From: Polytrichum commune
Taxonomy: Eukaryota > Streptophyta > Polytrichopsida > Polytrichales > Polytrichaceae
DNA length: 64,000 nt
Assembly: GCA_950295325.1 (NCBI GenBank)
Contig: OX485805.1
Coordinates: 29,375,501 to 29,439,500 of the forward strand
Reading direction: 5' to 3'
In this document: positions 48,579 to 61,020 of the stretch, in pieces
Numbering within the stretch: the first letter of the stretch is position 1
Layout: each line of letters starts with the position of its first letter
The notes under the pieces: generated by a model
What the model was told of the DNA's origin: nothing
The model's input: only the letters and a program-made list of their open reading frames with translations
Database searches by the model: none
Position numbers and translations under genes: made by a program

Positions 48579-49733
48579 TAGGGGTTGTTTACACCATGGA
48601 CCATGAAGTCGTCACAAGGCCCTCTAAAATTTGTGGTTGGTTGTAAAACTCATCCCATGACCACTTCGGTTTACACCAAGGAAAACATGTTAGAGTGACC
48701 ATGGAGTTCAAGGTCCCCGGAAAACATATTTTAAGGTCTACATTATCCATTGACATGATCCAATGGGTTTGTTGTGGAAGAGGCAAAAGAGGTGCTCCGG
48801 TAGGAAAACGCAGGGGTTCATGGTAGAGAAATATTGTTATAGTAATTTCCTATGAAATGTTTTTGGGAAGAGAAGATGAAGACAAGAGAATGGTCAAACT
48901 TTCATTTTCTTTTAAATGTCATTTCTAGGCGTATATTAAATAATCAACACATTCATTTTTTGGTGCATTGTCGTGTAAATACACATCGTTACACATAACC
49001 AAAAAAATATGCAATAAAACAACATTAAGTGTGTTATTAACACACTCTCAATGAATGAGATTGATGTCTAGAAACTGAGTAAGGAATGAGGCATTACATA
49101 TTTTCAAAAATATAACATCTCTCAATATTCACTTGCTGCAATGCGAGCTATCTCTCACTCCACACGGGGTATCCAAGAGTGTAGAAGGATATGAAGAAAA
49201 CTCATAAGTTTTACTCAATGACAATCCACCAGGCTTGAAGCAAACCCTACATCGTAAGCTCTCTCTCACAACTACAAGATTCGACTTGACAAAAATGCCA
49301 AGCCAAGAGAGCCGCCATACCTTGACCCCTTCAAGCCCAACCTTAAGTGGGTTCCATGGCAAGGGAGTGAGAACCTTCCACAAGGTGGCGAGGTCCCACA
49401 AGGCAAAAGTAACTCCTAAACAACTATTTTAACCCGGGTGACTATCATGAGGGTTGTACTAACATAATGCTTAGTTTATAAACTAAGCAATAATATTAAT
49501 TAGCCTGAAAACTAATTAACCAAGATGTGGTTTGGTGCTCAACACCATGCCACGTGACAGTACGGTCAGTCCTCTTGGTCCACATTTGGGTTATACCTAG
49601 TGCGGCGCCCAAAGGCTTAGTAAATCGATTTTTAAAGAAATCAGATCATGGAAGTTGGACCACGAAATCATACATTAAAAAAATGTCATCTTCCATGATC
49701 CGACTTCATGGTCCATGGTGTAAAGCAAGTCTT
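48579..49733. mobile_element. TIR element, family B (copy 1)
   Basis: The left end GTTTACACCATGGACCATGA and the right end read back (TTTACACCATGGACCATGAA) are matching terminal inverted repeats. The interior shares blocks with copy 2 at 53562-54152 in the opposite orientation (TTGGTGTAAACC, AAAACATGTTAGA, ATATTTTAAGG, TCTTGTCTTCATCTTCTC and complements). Extra sequence at about 48960-49430 looks like a further insertion. There is no transposase. Confidence 0.7.
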
Positions 49734-51960
49734 ATTATAAGGCTAGTCAATACAAATGTCATGGTTCCATATATGTGCTCAGTATGGTTACTTATCTTAA
49801 TCAAACACTTCTATTTGAATAGTATGGGTTTAGGTGTGACTCCAAGAATGGACCCAAAAATACACGTGTTTAAAATAAATGGAACTATGTGATCAAAACA
49901 CGATAAGCAATCTAGGTTTAATAGTCAACATATGGAGGGGGACCTATGTGACCATTTAATGTACACAAAAATCTTTACTTTTCATAATGAATGAGATGTT
50001 CGTATACACTCAAAAAACTTATTGGGAAAGTGGCCACAACCTCGACTTGGATTTGCTAACCATCTTGCGCTATTCAAGTGTTTCATGTCCTATGCAAAAT
50101 GGGCCAATCAAAGAAGTAATCCTTTAAGACCCATCTACCTTGGGATCCTATTGAGACTGTGTTTCATGTGTGTGTTAACCTCATTGCTCGGAACCCTATA
50201 CATTCTCACATCTAAATAATTTCTTTACAACTCTCAACATGTGGACCAAATAATCCTCTACGATAGTTGTGGCTACACATCAACATGCATGAGGACGCTT
50301 TTACATCTCCTTCCCATCATTATATTAACACACAAACCATGTCACTAAGTTGTGATTTGGTTGATCACACATGCTCCACTTGAGTTTTGAGGTAATTGAA
50401 ATTTGATGTGGTCCACTCTATTTATGATACACAAATCGACGAAGTCCGCACATTTTGAAGTATCATAATTATGTGCTAGAAATTGAAAAGACCTCATCTT
50501 TCCCATCACGAGGTTGTTTGAGGGGGCAACTTTCATGGGAAAATATGTGCGCGAATCGCTTCTTTCCAAGGGTAAAGTTACTTCAAATCCATGTGGAGAG
50601 GGAATTGTTGCTACAAGTGTACCTCTTATTCAAGGACACCATAGAAATCCTGAAATTATGTGTATTTGGAGGGAATGTCTTCAAGCTCATTTGACACTAA
50701 AATTACCTTCAAATGGCTCCGAATCAATTGAGTAGGAGTCATTTGAAATGAGTTCATCACAAACTAATTGGAGATCATTGGTCCGAGATGACCCTAAACT
50801 TCCGGGTGGTAGTGAAGAGGTACCCATTTTCAAATGAAGTGGTTGGCAGTTCAATTCATGCTGTGAAATCTTCTCTCTACTTGACGGAAAAAACTAGCTA
50901 GGCAAGTAGGAAGCCAAAGAGTCCACCCACTACAAGGTAGGCAGTAAAGTTCACCTGCACCAAGAGGATTCTTGAGTAGTGTAGGGCCAACGGGCTCAAA
51001 TTCATGTCAGATTGCTTGACGTTGGTTATTTATTTGGAGATCGTTGTTATATGTTGGAGGAATGAGAGGTACGCTCATATGCAGTAATTCCCTCTGATCC
51101 AAATGCACCATCTATGAGGCACCTAGTCAATGCCCTTCAATGATGTCACATGTAAGCTTTCATTAGAAGAGAACTTGTCAATTACAATCATATGTTGGAT
51201 CTCGTGGCAAGAAAAAATGTAAACAAATAATTGAGGTTGTCGACCGAAGGTATTTGAACGTGGCTTTTGGACTGATTGACAACCAAAAACCTCTAGTTGT
51301 TAATCAAGTTGATCTATCTATGCATTTTCTCATCATAAGTTGCAAGGGACAAATTGCACATATGGTCGTGATGGACAAGTTTTCTTGTAGTGTTTGTTCA
51401 AAGTGTTGCATCCATGAAAAATGTTTCTTCATGACATTGTAATTTACAACGTACTAGACAATGTCTTCGATGTTGTTAGGGATTCACCATCTTCATGTTG
51501 ATGTCCAAATCAATTGTTGTGGAGAAAGCAATTGAACTGCACCGTTTATGCTATTTTGTGTCACATGCGTAATAATGTTACTTACCCTATTTTGAGGCGT
51601 ATGCTAGGTTACATTGATGATTTACAACTTCACCATAAGTGTCACCTCATGACAATTGGCGTTCAAGTGCACTTACTAATATCTTGGCATGAGCATGTTC
51701 AATAGTGTTATGAGATGCATGCCTATGTTACACAATGGTCTACAAATTGACTTAAAGTGCACACAAATGACACTTGCCATTACTATGCTCAAGAGTATCT
51801 TCATTTTGCATACTAAAATGTAAACACATGACACTTGCCATTAGAACGCTCAAATTGATCTTCCCCTTGCATACTAAAATGCAGGATTCTCATCTAACGT
51901 ATCCCAATGTGTCACTCTAAATGTCATAATGTAGTTATTTTTCACGTAAAGAAATTACGT
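49734..51960. other. Gene-free repeat region with family A copy
   Basis: About 49780-50230 is a family A copy close to those at 7311-7676 and 62560-62940 (TAATCAAACACTTCTA, CCATTTAATG, GGATTTGCTAACCATCT, TTTAAGACCCATCTACCTT). The piece near 51270-51450 resembles 33240-33300 (TGACAACCAAAA, TATGCATTTTCTCA, GGACAAG blocks). No gene is visible. Confidence 0.5.
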
Positions 51961-52490
51961 AGGGCGGGTTTAGACTTGGAGTCTAGGCTCAAAAATGGGT
52001 TGGGGTGAAAGAAATCCACTCCTCTCATTGGTAGAGAGGTTGGGACTTGCCTCTTCGAGTTTACACCATGAGTTGGGGCCAATTAACAAATAAATTATTT
52101 TATTCATCATGACAATGGCCTCAAGCCTTGGAAAAGAGAGCTCCCAACCTTGTGGACTCTTTCCCTCTAGTTGAGGCCATTGTCAGAGCTTTTATTTGCT
52201 TGTAGTAGTTTATTCTTTGAGGATTGAATAGGAGGGGAGAAATTCTAAATTTATTATACTTTAATCATTATCCATAGAATAGTTCATGAGTACGTTGGAA
52301 CCTCTCATAACCCTCTCATAATTGCAGCCTCCAAATGGCCCCAACCCCACCTAAATAGGTTTACACATGAAAGCAATGAATGGAGTTAGGTTACTTTCTT
52401 ATTAATGGCCTTGGGGGCCGATTTGCATGCCACATGGGACATATTGGCCTTCGTTCATAATGGCCTTGGCCCCAAGTCTAAACATGCCCT
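51961..52490. mobile_element. 530 bp TIR element, family C
   Basis: The left end AGGGCGGGTTTAGACTTGG pairs with the right end read back (AGGGCATGTTTAGACTTGG), 17 of 19 bases matching. Internally, GACAATGGCCTCAA and TTGAGGCCATTGTC form a second hairpin at about 52110-52195. No reading frame, so it is a MITE-like element. A clear target duplication was not seen. Confidence 0.7.
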
Positions 52491-53561
52491 TATGTTGACG
52501 AATGGAATCACATTGACAATTAATAAGCATGACACTTTGAGACCTCCAGGCATCTAGTTGAGGCCCTTCACAAACAGTGTATGTGACACTCAATACCATA
52601 AACAGGTGTAGACATTCAACTTCCACCTGCAACTTAAAAGTATGACATTCTTTTACCATGTAGCCCAAGTATATGAAATTTTTGAAGTAGTCAAGTAAGA
52701 GTAAGTTTATAATTTCCAAATCTCTTGAAGGAGTTGAAGCAGATTCATGACAAGTGTAGGCAATCCTCGTGAGGATAAAGAAGAAAACTACATGTAACAT
52801 ATGCAAATTATTAGTGTTCTTTTTTTGGTTAATAATTGAAGCTAGAGATCATTTTTCATTCTCATAGTTTATCTTCGTGTTGTTGTTCTCAAGCCTCGAT
52901 CAATCATGATGTATCTCATGGTTGTGTGGTTCTTGTGACATAGATTACTCTAGATGTAGGAATGTTATAACATATAGGCCGGATCACATGGGTTTGTAGT
53001 CTTACTCATGTCAGCAAGTCCCAACACGGAGGCAAAGTTCAATTTTTGGGTGTCAACAAACCATCAAAGTATGATTTACATCTATTGAAGTCATATATTG
53101 ATTATTTAATGTAAAAATCTTGGGACTTTGTGTTGTGAGTTGGGTCTACATTGTGTTTTTTTAATTAGTATGAGTCACCATTCAGAGTTACGTGTTGTTA
53201 TAACTTGTTGCTAACATCATCATTTTTTACCAACTAAGTCATATCATGTTATGCGGTGTGTAAACTAATTACTTGTGTTATATGGGTTAAAATGATATTC
53301 TCAGTAAAAATGTTAGAGCAATGAGTAACTCCGAATGGTAACCTACACTAATTAAATAAAACAATATAGCTTTTTGCTCGATCCAACTCTCAACACAAGT
53401 TATGAGCCTCACCTTTGAAAAGTGTTGCCATGTCATGTAGGCATCCCTAACATATTTGGGACTTATGACTTTGGGATCCCATGTGAAGTGGTAATTCCTA
53501 ACTTCCATGCTCTCAACTGCTCAGATTGCTTGGATTGGCTTCAAGTGAACTGGGACTTGGG
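52491..53561. other. Gene-free spacer with dispersed repeat
   Basis: The right part (about 53405-53560) matches the complement of about 62945-63125 (AAAAGTGTTGCCA, GTAGGCATCC, TTCATGCTCTCAAC, CAAGTGAACTGGGACTTGG-type), showing a dispersed repeat into which the next element seems to have inserted. No gene is supported. Confidence 0.5.
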
Positions 53562-54152
53562 GTTGGTTTACACCATGGACCATGAAGTCGGACCATGGAA
53601 GATGGCCTTTTCTCATGGTCCGACTTCATGGTCCAACTTCCATGGTCCGATTTCTTTAAAAAACCATTTTACAAAGCCTTTGGGCCCCTCACTAGGTGTA
53701 AACCGAATGTGGACAAGAGGAATGACCATGTACCAAAAAGTGAATGTGTTGATTTATCCTAATATATGTCCAAAAGGGGCAATATTGAAAATAAAATCAA
53801 GTTTGACCATTCTTTTGTCTTTTTCTTGTCTTCATCTTCTCGTCCCCCCCCCCCCAAAAAAAGGAATCATACTTTTTACATATCATAACAATATTTCTCT
53901 GCCATGGGCCCTTGCCTTTTTTCTACCAAAGCACTGCCTCTCCCACGCAAAACATGTTAGACCATGTCAATGGATAATGCAAGCCTTAAAATATGTCTTT
54001 TGGGGACCTCGAATTCCATGGTCAATCTAGCATTTTTTTCTTGGTGTAAACCAAAGTGATCCCAAGACAAGTTCAACAACCAATCGCAAATTTTACAGGG
54101 CCTTGGGACGAATTCATGATCCATTATGTAAACAACCCCTTAGGACTTGGGA
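53562..54152. mobile_element. TIR element, family B (copy 2, inverted and nested)
   Basis: The left end GGTTTACACCATGGACCATG matches copy 1; the right end is diverged (ATCCATTATGTAAACAACCC). Just inside the left end, the GAAGTCGGACCATGGAAG stretch faces its own complement, giving a hairpin at about 53576-53650. The order of blocks is inverted relative to copy 1. It sits inside another dispersed repeat whose ACTTGGGG/ACTTGGGACC parts lie on both sides. Confidence 0.68.
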
Positions 54153-55207
54153 CCTTGTGTGAACCGGGCCCGTAAGTCATAAACTTGGGGTGTATATGAT
54201 CGCTTTGAATAAACACCGGCCTTTCAACCAATAATATAATATAATGGATAACCTACAGGTGAGTAGTGTGCAAAGACCGGAACTTTCTAGTCTCAACACA
54301 TGTATAAACTTTTGTTTTGGATATTGAGCTTTAATGGTCAAGGCAAGAAAATGTTGGTCAAAGTGTGCGCATCAATGACCTCTCGGGAGCTTTGGTTCTT
54401 TTTAACTTTACTTTATGATTTAAGAAATAATTATATTAGTACTTAATTATCAACTTCAATCCCAAAGGGTGGTTTGAAGCGTACTATTATTTATAATAGT
54501 TGAAGTGAACATTTACATCACAAGAAAGGAGACCAATCTTGGGACATAGGCACATATCAAGGTCAAAATTTAGTTAAATAAACATAATTTGGTTAAACGT
54601 TGTTTGTAAAAGTGTGTGTTCAGATGTGTATGGCCCTCACATCACACAACCGCGTTCACAAAAGCCTTTTGTGCCATAACTTATCTCCTACAAATGTGTG
54701 GTTTGAACTCATACACATAAGTTTTCTCGAGATTTGTGAGGAACCACATACATCATCACAAACTTCTAGAGGCAAAAGCACTATGCAAAATGTACAAATG
54801 TAAAAATATCATAATAATTTTCAATTTTTTGTTGTGATGAAAACTGCCAAGACCCTCTATCTTACGTATATTTTATCGTTGGAAGATTATGTGTCAAACA
54901 CATCAGCACATAGTTCTAAGGAAAAAAAAAAATAGTTACTGACCTTCTTATGAAATGATCCCTACTTGATACGAACAAGTGTCCATGTGTCAATTCAAGT
55001 TCACCGACAAGTGGCAATTCCTCCCCATGGTTCAATGAACCGAAGACCAAGAGAGGAGATTGTTGAAATTTTCTAAGCTTCTCTTCTTATGCCCTTAATA
55101 AAGAAGAATTCAAAAACCCTATCTCACATGGATGTTGTAGATGGGAGGGTTGTGTGACACATCGACACGTAGCCCTAGCCATAGCCAAAATGCTCGTTTA
55201 GTACCCC
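54153..55207. other. Gene-free spacer upstream of the carrier gene
   Basis: AT-rich DNA without supportable genes or a clear element, ending in the core promoter of the carrier gene. Confidence 0.4.
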
Positions 55208-55214
55208 TATAAAA
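55208..55214 (+). promoter_or_regulatory. TATA box of the carrier gene
   Basis: TATAAAA lies 150 bp before the first downstream ATG (55358). With initiation about 30 bp further on, no other ATG would precede 55358 in the transcript, which supports that start. Confidence 0.55.
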
Positions 55215-55357
55215 TGGGAGAATGACAACCTACAAATACCTTAAACACGAGCGCCCACTTTCTTGGAGTGGGTCGACCTTTGGCAACATTATCCACTCCC
55301 GCGCAGTCGAGGTCTAGTCCTCTGCCAGATCTAGGAACGACGTACATTCCAGGCGTT

Positions 55358-58300
55358 ATGAGTGCCCTGCGCATTAGGGTTCGGTGCTTTGCAAAGGAAG
55401 CGAAAGGCCAGGAGCTTCCCTTTCACGTCGAACGTAACTTATTACTCAAAACTTCTTTGAACCATCAGTTCCGGCTTCAGCTCCTCGACCTGGCGGTCTC
55501 GTTGGATTGTGCGCTTAGGGCGCACGGTGGAGATTGCTGATTTATGCCGGCGAGGTAGTCGAAACCTTAAACTCTTGGTTTGAAGTCAATTCAGCGGCGA
55601 GTTGACGAAGAAACAGAGGATTAAATCAAACCCTCGGCTGTGTCTGGGGTTACGATAATCTCTCGCACGGGGGGAAGGAGTGCTCGAACGAGATGTAGTT
55701 TGGATGGCTACTGCATTGTGGCATGCAGCAGTAGGTTCTGGTGTATAGGTAGTCAGTGGATTCACGAGTTTCGTCATGATTTTTGATGCTAAATTGGGAA
55801 TGTCGGGAAACTTCTGGCGCTCCGTGTGCATAGCGGAGCTTTCTCAATCGTGCGAGTGAGGCATTTGGCAGCTTGGTGTGCGGTTTAGTTGGTAAATCGG
55901 CGGTGGATTGAAGGAACAGAGGATTTAACTAAACTCTTGGCCATGTCTGGGCTTACGGAAAGCTCGCCTGGAGGAAAGGAATGCTCGAAGGAGACGTGTT
56001 TTTGATGGAAACTAGTATCGTGGCATATTACGCATGCAGCGTCAGGTTGTGGTGTATAGGTAGTCAGTGGCTGGTGAGTTTTGTCGTGAATTTTAATGCT
56101 AAATTAGTCATGGCGGGCAATTTGTGGCGATCCGAGTGCATAGCTGAGGTTTCTTAATCGTGCGAGTGAGCCATTTCGCAGCTCGGTAAATATGTGGTGA
56201 GTTGAAGAGACAGAGGATTAAACTAAACCCTCGGCCATGTCTGGGGTTTTGGAAAGCCTGTTTGGAGGGAGGAGTGCACGAAATAGGTGTGTTTTGGTGG
56301 TAACTAGTGTTATGACATAACGAGTTTTGTGCGAAATTTGATGTTAAATTAGTCATGTTGGGAAATATGTGGCGGTCCGGGTGCATAGCGGAGCTTTCTA
56401 AATCCTGTGAATGAGCCATTTCGCAGCTTAGTGCAGTCTACGTGTGTGGAGGTGGGTGAAGAAAGGGAAATATGGGAGTCTCGGGTTGCCTGGGGTTTCT
56501 AAAAGCTCTGGGACAGGTGTACTAGGAGGAAGCTTGTTTCTAATGGCAGCTAGTATCACTTGGCATGCTTGTGGCATGGAGTTGTAGTAATGTCGCAAGC
56601 GAGTCCCGTAGCTATGCACGCATCCAATGCCAAATTAGGCAGGTCGGATATTTCTGTGCAATCCAGGTGCATGACGGAGCTTTCTAATTCATGTAGGTTA
56701 GCCATTTGGCGTCCTGGTGCGGTCTAGCTTCGTGGCGGGTGAAAGGGAGGGAGATTTGGATGGTGTCAGTGACCCCAGCTTGTTGATTCATGGGGGTAAG
56801 CCCTTGGGAAGTTATGGAGCCTTGGGCTTATCTTCAATCGTAAACCATCACGGGGTATTATTGGAAAGTTGCGTGTCCTTGAGGGCAGCTGCAATGGCAT
56901 GCTACGCTTGTGGCATTAGGTCCTAGTACTGACCATGGACGAGTTTCGTTGCAGCTTGGCAAACATGTGATGCTTAGTCAGGGTGGTGATGTATTTTATG
57001 GCTGCAGATTCCGTAAGAATCCGCCCTTGCAACACGTTGCACAGTCACAATGCAGGGTGGAGAGCTCGCAATTCGCGTGAAGAGGTTAGTGCTATTACAT
57101 GTGTCCTTGATTTGGGGCATATTGAAGTTAGCAGTTGTGGTGTAGATTTTTCTTTTGTGCAAATTCACTTTTATGCAGTAGAAGCTTGACGAATGTAAAT
57201 CGTAGTTGGCTATATAAGATTCTGTACCTAAAAAGATGCATCTACGAGGTTCTTGATTTTCTTTAAGTTTACATACGGCAGTTTTGAGCTGATCTATCAT
57301 GCACCTGCAGCAGATCCTCTTTTCAAGAAACAAAAAACCCTGCGGAAAATTTGGCACTTAGGAATAGTAGTCCAGAGGTTTCAGCACAACTTATGGCGAA
57401 AGAACATCCCAGCTTCAACAAGCTACTCAAGCATCCTCTTGCCCTTGTGAGCTTTGTGCCAAGGGAGCTGTCATTGTTCTTTGCTGGGGCCATTGCAGGT
57501 GCAGCAGCGAAGACTGTCACAGCACCCTTGGACAGAGTCAAGCTTCTCATGCAGGTCTGCACATGGGCTTATTTTTAAATTCCTCTCCACATAGATGTAC
57601 ACACTCACACCTTGTTGGGGGACAGTTCTGCCAGCTGATAGTTAAAGAACAAGGAACAGCTGCAGAGGTATTTAAGGCTACATTAATGCTTTCTATCCAC
57701 TATGGGATTCGAGTTTTTCCTGTTATTATGATTGGTAAACTGTACTTTAAAAGATCTCAAGTGATTTGTATGATTTCTGCCTTTTGCTTTTGTTGGAAAG
57801 ACAAGTATGTGTTCTAGCTGTTTGGTTTGCATGCATGCCCAAGGGAAGTGCGGGTTTGATAAATGGGACACCTTGAAGCTCTTTTGAAAGAGGGTATTAT
57901 ACAGTCAACTGGTCATTCTTGTTCACTATCATTGGAACCACAATGTGATGTAAGAGGATAGTAAATTCTTTGAAGAGTGCCCATGAAGGACATAAGTCTA
58001 AAGAGTGGTTATGTGTCAACCACCAGTTGAAGGCAGATGGCTGAGCAGATTCTATGGTCTTTTCTGCAATATCTAAATGCCGCACCAATTTTGCAGGTTC
58101 ATGGTGTACGCATGGCACAGGAAGGCAGCAAACGAGGCATTGGACTTCTTGAGGTATATAATTTAGACATTAAGTGCCTCTAAAAAGACTAAGTAAGGAC
58201 AATCCTTTGGCAAAGCCAAATTCAGAATCAGTTTCTTGTATCTCAAATTTGAATAGAAGCAAATCATTTTGTCATGGAACGACAATCTTGGAGGACTGCC

Positions 58301-61020
58301 TTAAATATCACGACTCATTGAGGGGTGTCTGATAGTACCAGTAACAGAGCTTGCTATGATTGTGCAACCAACTAACCAACCGACAAACATTCTGACTTTT
58401 AGAGATACTCAGTGTGGATTCATAGTATCTCTTTGTGTTCTTGTCTACAGGCAGTAAGCAAGATTGGGCAGGAGGAAGGTGTCAAAGGTTTTTGGAGAGG
58501 GAATGTTCCTCAGGTATGTATGAATACACATCAATAATTAAAAAGGTAAATCAATTTACAAGAATGTTGGGGACCGAGTTGTACTAATTATTCGTTGTCA
58601 GTTCCTACTGTCGGGATTGTCTTGCTAGCATAATATATAGCACAGATGGAATAATAGGTTGGTAACTTAGTTCTAAAGAGATACTATCAACCTATCTATG
58701 AGGGGTTCCTGTAAAATGACTTCGATGACCTCTATCACCCTTTTGTACTAACATTTTCAAGTTGGTTATTTGATAGGTTATGTGGCTCAGTTTTCCAGCT
58801 GCTTCTAGAAACGTAATTCATGGTTTGTAGTTGACTTGTGGTGAGAAGGTATTTTACCAGGCGTAGTGATTATCATGTGGGGAGTGTTGACGACATGTCA
58901 TACTTGCAAAAAATGTGGAATACTACTCACAAGGATGTTCATTTCTTTGTGGCACATTGGAAGGTTGTCCGCGTCATACCCTACAGTGCAGTGCAGCTCT
59001 TCTCATATGAAGCATATAAGGTAAGTTTTGAAAACTTTTGGTGATGATTTATAGCCATGTTTCTATAAGAATTAAATATGTAACGTTTCTGTCTAGGTTC
59101 ACAAAGTGGTAATCTCACATTGAATTCTTTGCTGCATTGCATCAAAGTTGTCTCTGTCCTAGAGGGTGATGATTTATCATTGTTATGGATGAAATTTAGA
59201 TTGAAAATCTTTTTGCTGCAGAAATTGTTTAAAGGAGACGATGAGGAACTATCAGTCGTTGGTAGGCTTGCTGCAGGTGCATGTGCTGGCATGACTTCTA
59301 CACTGGTAAGTCTTGCATGTCTTTTCACATGGACACGAGCCACCATAACTGAAATCTCCTACATTGGTCCAATATTACTCAGAGGAAGCACTAAAGTGTG
59401 TTGATTAACCTTCTACTCTGGAAGTTGTTTATAAACATTGAGAAGTTATGGGGCTGACACCACTGCTGCCAGATTCCTGCATATTTGTTCTGGATTGACA
59501 ACATCCATATGTGCTGTATTGAGAAGAGTGCTTGATATTGTTCCAGAGACCAACTGCTTGATTCTTTCTCTTTCCAGGTGACATACCCACTAGATGTATT
59601 GCGATTGAGGCTGGCTGTGGACCCAGCTAGTCAGTCTATGGGCCAGGTAAATATATAAGGTTCGTCATTCTATGTATATATTTCTGTAAGTTTACTATGT
59701 ACAAACATTTCCAGGTCAAATAATGTGCCTTAAAAGTGACAATTGGCTTGTTTTGTGTACAAAGTTTTTTTACAGTGCTAAATCTTGCATTTTCAGGTAG
59801 CAAAATTGATGCTACGAGATGAAGGTTTGAAGTCCTTTTATAAAGGCTTGGGCCCATCACTGTTGGGCATTGCACCATACATCGCTCTCAATTTCTGTGT
59901 GTTTGACTTGTAAGCACATTACCATACAGATTTTGAGTGATTTGTGTAAAAGGTAGTATAAAATACTTCGCAAACATATGACCAGGGATGATTCTTTTGT
60001 CTACTGTAATTTACATCTACCGATCATCAAAATTGCAGACTTTTAATGTAGATCTGATTCATGTCATGGGCATACAGAATGAAGAAAACCCTTCCCGAGG
60101 ATATGAGGAAAAGGCCAGAAGCATCACTTGTGACAGCATTAGTATCAGCATCCTTTGCAACAGCTATGTGCTACCCACTTGACACTGCCCGAAGGCAAAT
60201 GCAAATGAAGGGCTCACCTTTCAACTCTTTTCTTGAGGCTGTTCCAGGTGTGTTCACATTTGTGGACTAATTTCAAGTAATTTTTGGTGGCAAGACCATA
60301 GGTTGTCAGAGGTGTTAAAGCGTTTTTTTAAAATAAATAAATTAATGTTTAATTTTTAAAATTAAATTTTATATACATCTAGATACACATTCTGGAGGGC
60401 GGCTTACACTAGTCTAATTTCAATAATGAACAATCTGAGGATAGCTTGCAGCCTTGTGCTAGTTTCCAGTTTTTTTATAAACCAGAGGACTGTTTGTTGC
60501 AGGTATCATTGCCCGAGATGGATTTTTTGGGCTATATCGTGGCTTTGTTCCAAATGTCCTCAAAAACCTTCCAAACAGCAGGTATGACATGCTCCTCCAC
60601 TTTGCAAGAGGAATTGTTCTCAGGACCTTGTGGTCTCTTTTGTCTGTAGTGTAGTTTGCTCAATGTGCAAGAATTAATTGGTTCTAAAAGAAGAAACACT
60701 ATCAAGAACTAGGAGTTTCTTGAGCACAATAGTGGAGTGATTTTATGGGAATTGCTCTAGGCTTGCTTATTTCAATTAGACATTGGCTGTTTCAAACATA
60801 ACACTATGTAATAGCTGTTGCGGGCACAGTGTTGTGTGCTTGTCCTGGCCTTTCTTCCACTTGAGCTGGGATGTCATCAGTGTTAACATACACAGTTCCA
60901 TGTGTAAATTGCAGCATTCGTTTGACAACATTTGATGCTGCCAAGAACCTAATCAGCGCAAGCCAGGCTGAATACCTGAGGATTGTTGAGGAGCATCAAA
61001 AGTCACTGAAGAGTTCTTAG
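55358..61020 (+). CDS. PAPST1: Plastid adenylate/PAPS carrier of the mitochondrial carrier family (TAAC/PAPST1 type)
   Basis: The plant homologues TAAC/PAPST1 and PAPST2 exchange ATP/ADP or PAPS across plastid membranes (family knowledge). Well-supported exons: 57311-57554, 58097-58153, 58451-58513, 58964-59020, 59222-59305, 59578-59646, 59797-59909, 60078-60247, 60503-60581, 60915-61020, giving 346 residues in phase. The three carrier repeats show PLDRVKLLMQ, PLDVLRLRLAV and PLDTARRQMQMKG, each followed by a matching G-rich half (GFWRGNVPQ, SFYKGLGPSLLGIAPYIALN, GLYRGFVPNVLKNLPNSS). HGVRMAQEG is typical of TAAC over other carriers. The 5' end is unresolved: the first ATG after the TATA box opens a basic frame (MSALRIRVRCFAKEAK) that looks like a plastid transit peptide, but no donor was found whose phase joins it directly to 57311, so another small exon (perhaps near 57000-57090) is likely. 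Confidence 0.9.
55575..56970 (+). repeat. Five-unit tandem repeat in the carrier gene leader intron
   Basis: Units at about 55575-55860, 55861-56169, 56170-56410, 56411-56700 and 56701-56970 share GCCATTTGGCAGC/GCCATTTCGCAGC, AGAGGATTAAACTAAACCCT, GGCCATGTCTGGGGTT, GTGTATAGGTAGTCAGTGG, AATGCTAAATTAGTCATG, GGTGCATAGCGGAGCTTTCT and CGTGCGAGTGA blocks, decaying towards the 3' side. The sense strand is G/T rich. The array lies between the first exon and the exon at 57311. Confidence 0.9.

Noticed and set aside
55586-56619. Minus-strand frames with repeated MHTERQKFPDIPNLASK-like words
   Set aside because: They come from the repeat array in the carrier leader intron; similarity among them reflects DNA repetition rather than a protein repeat.
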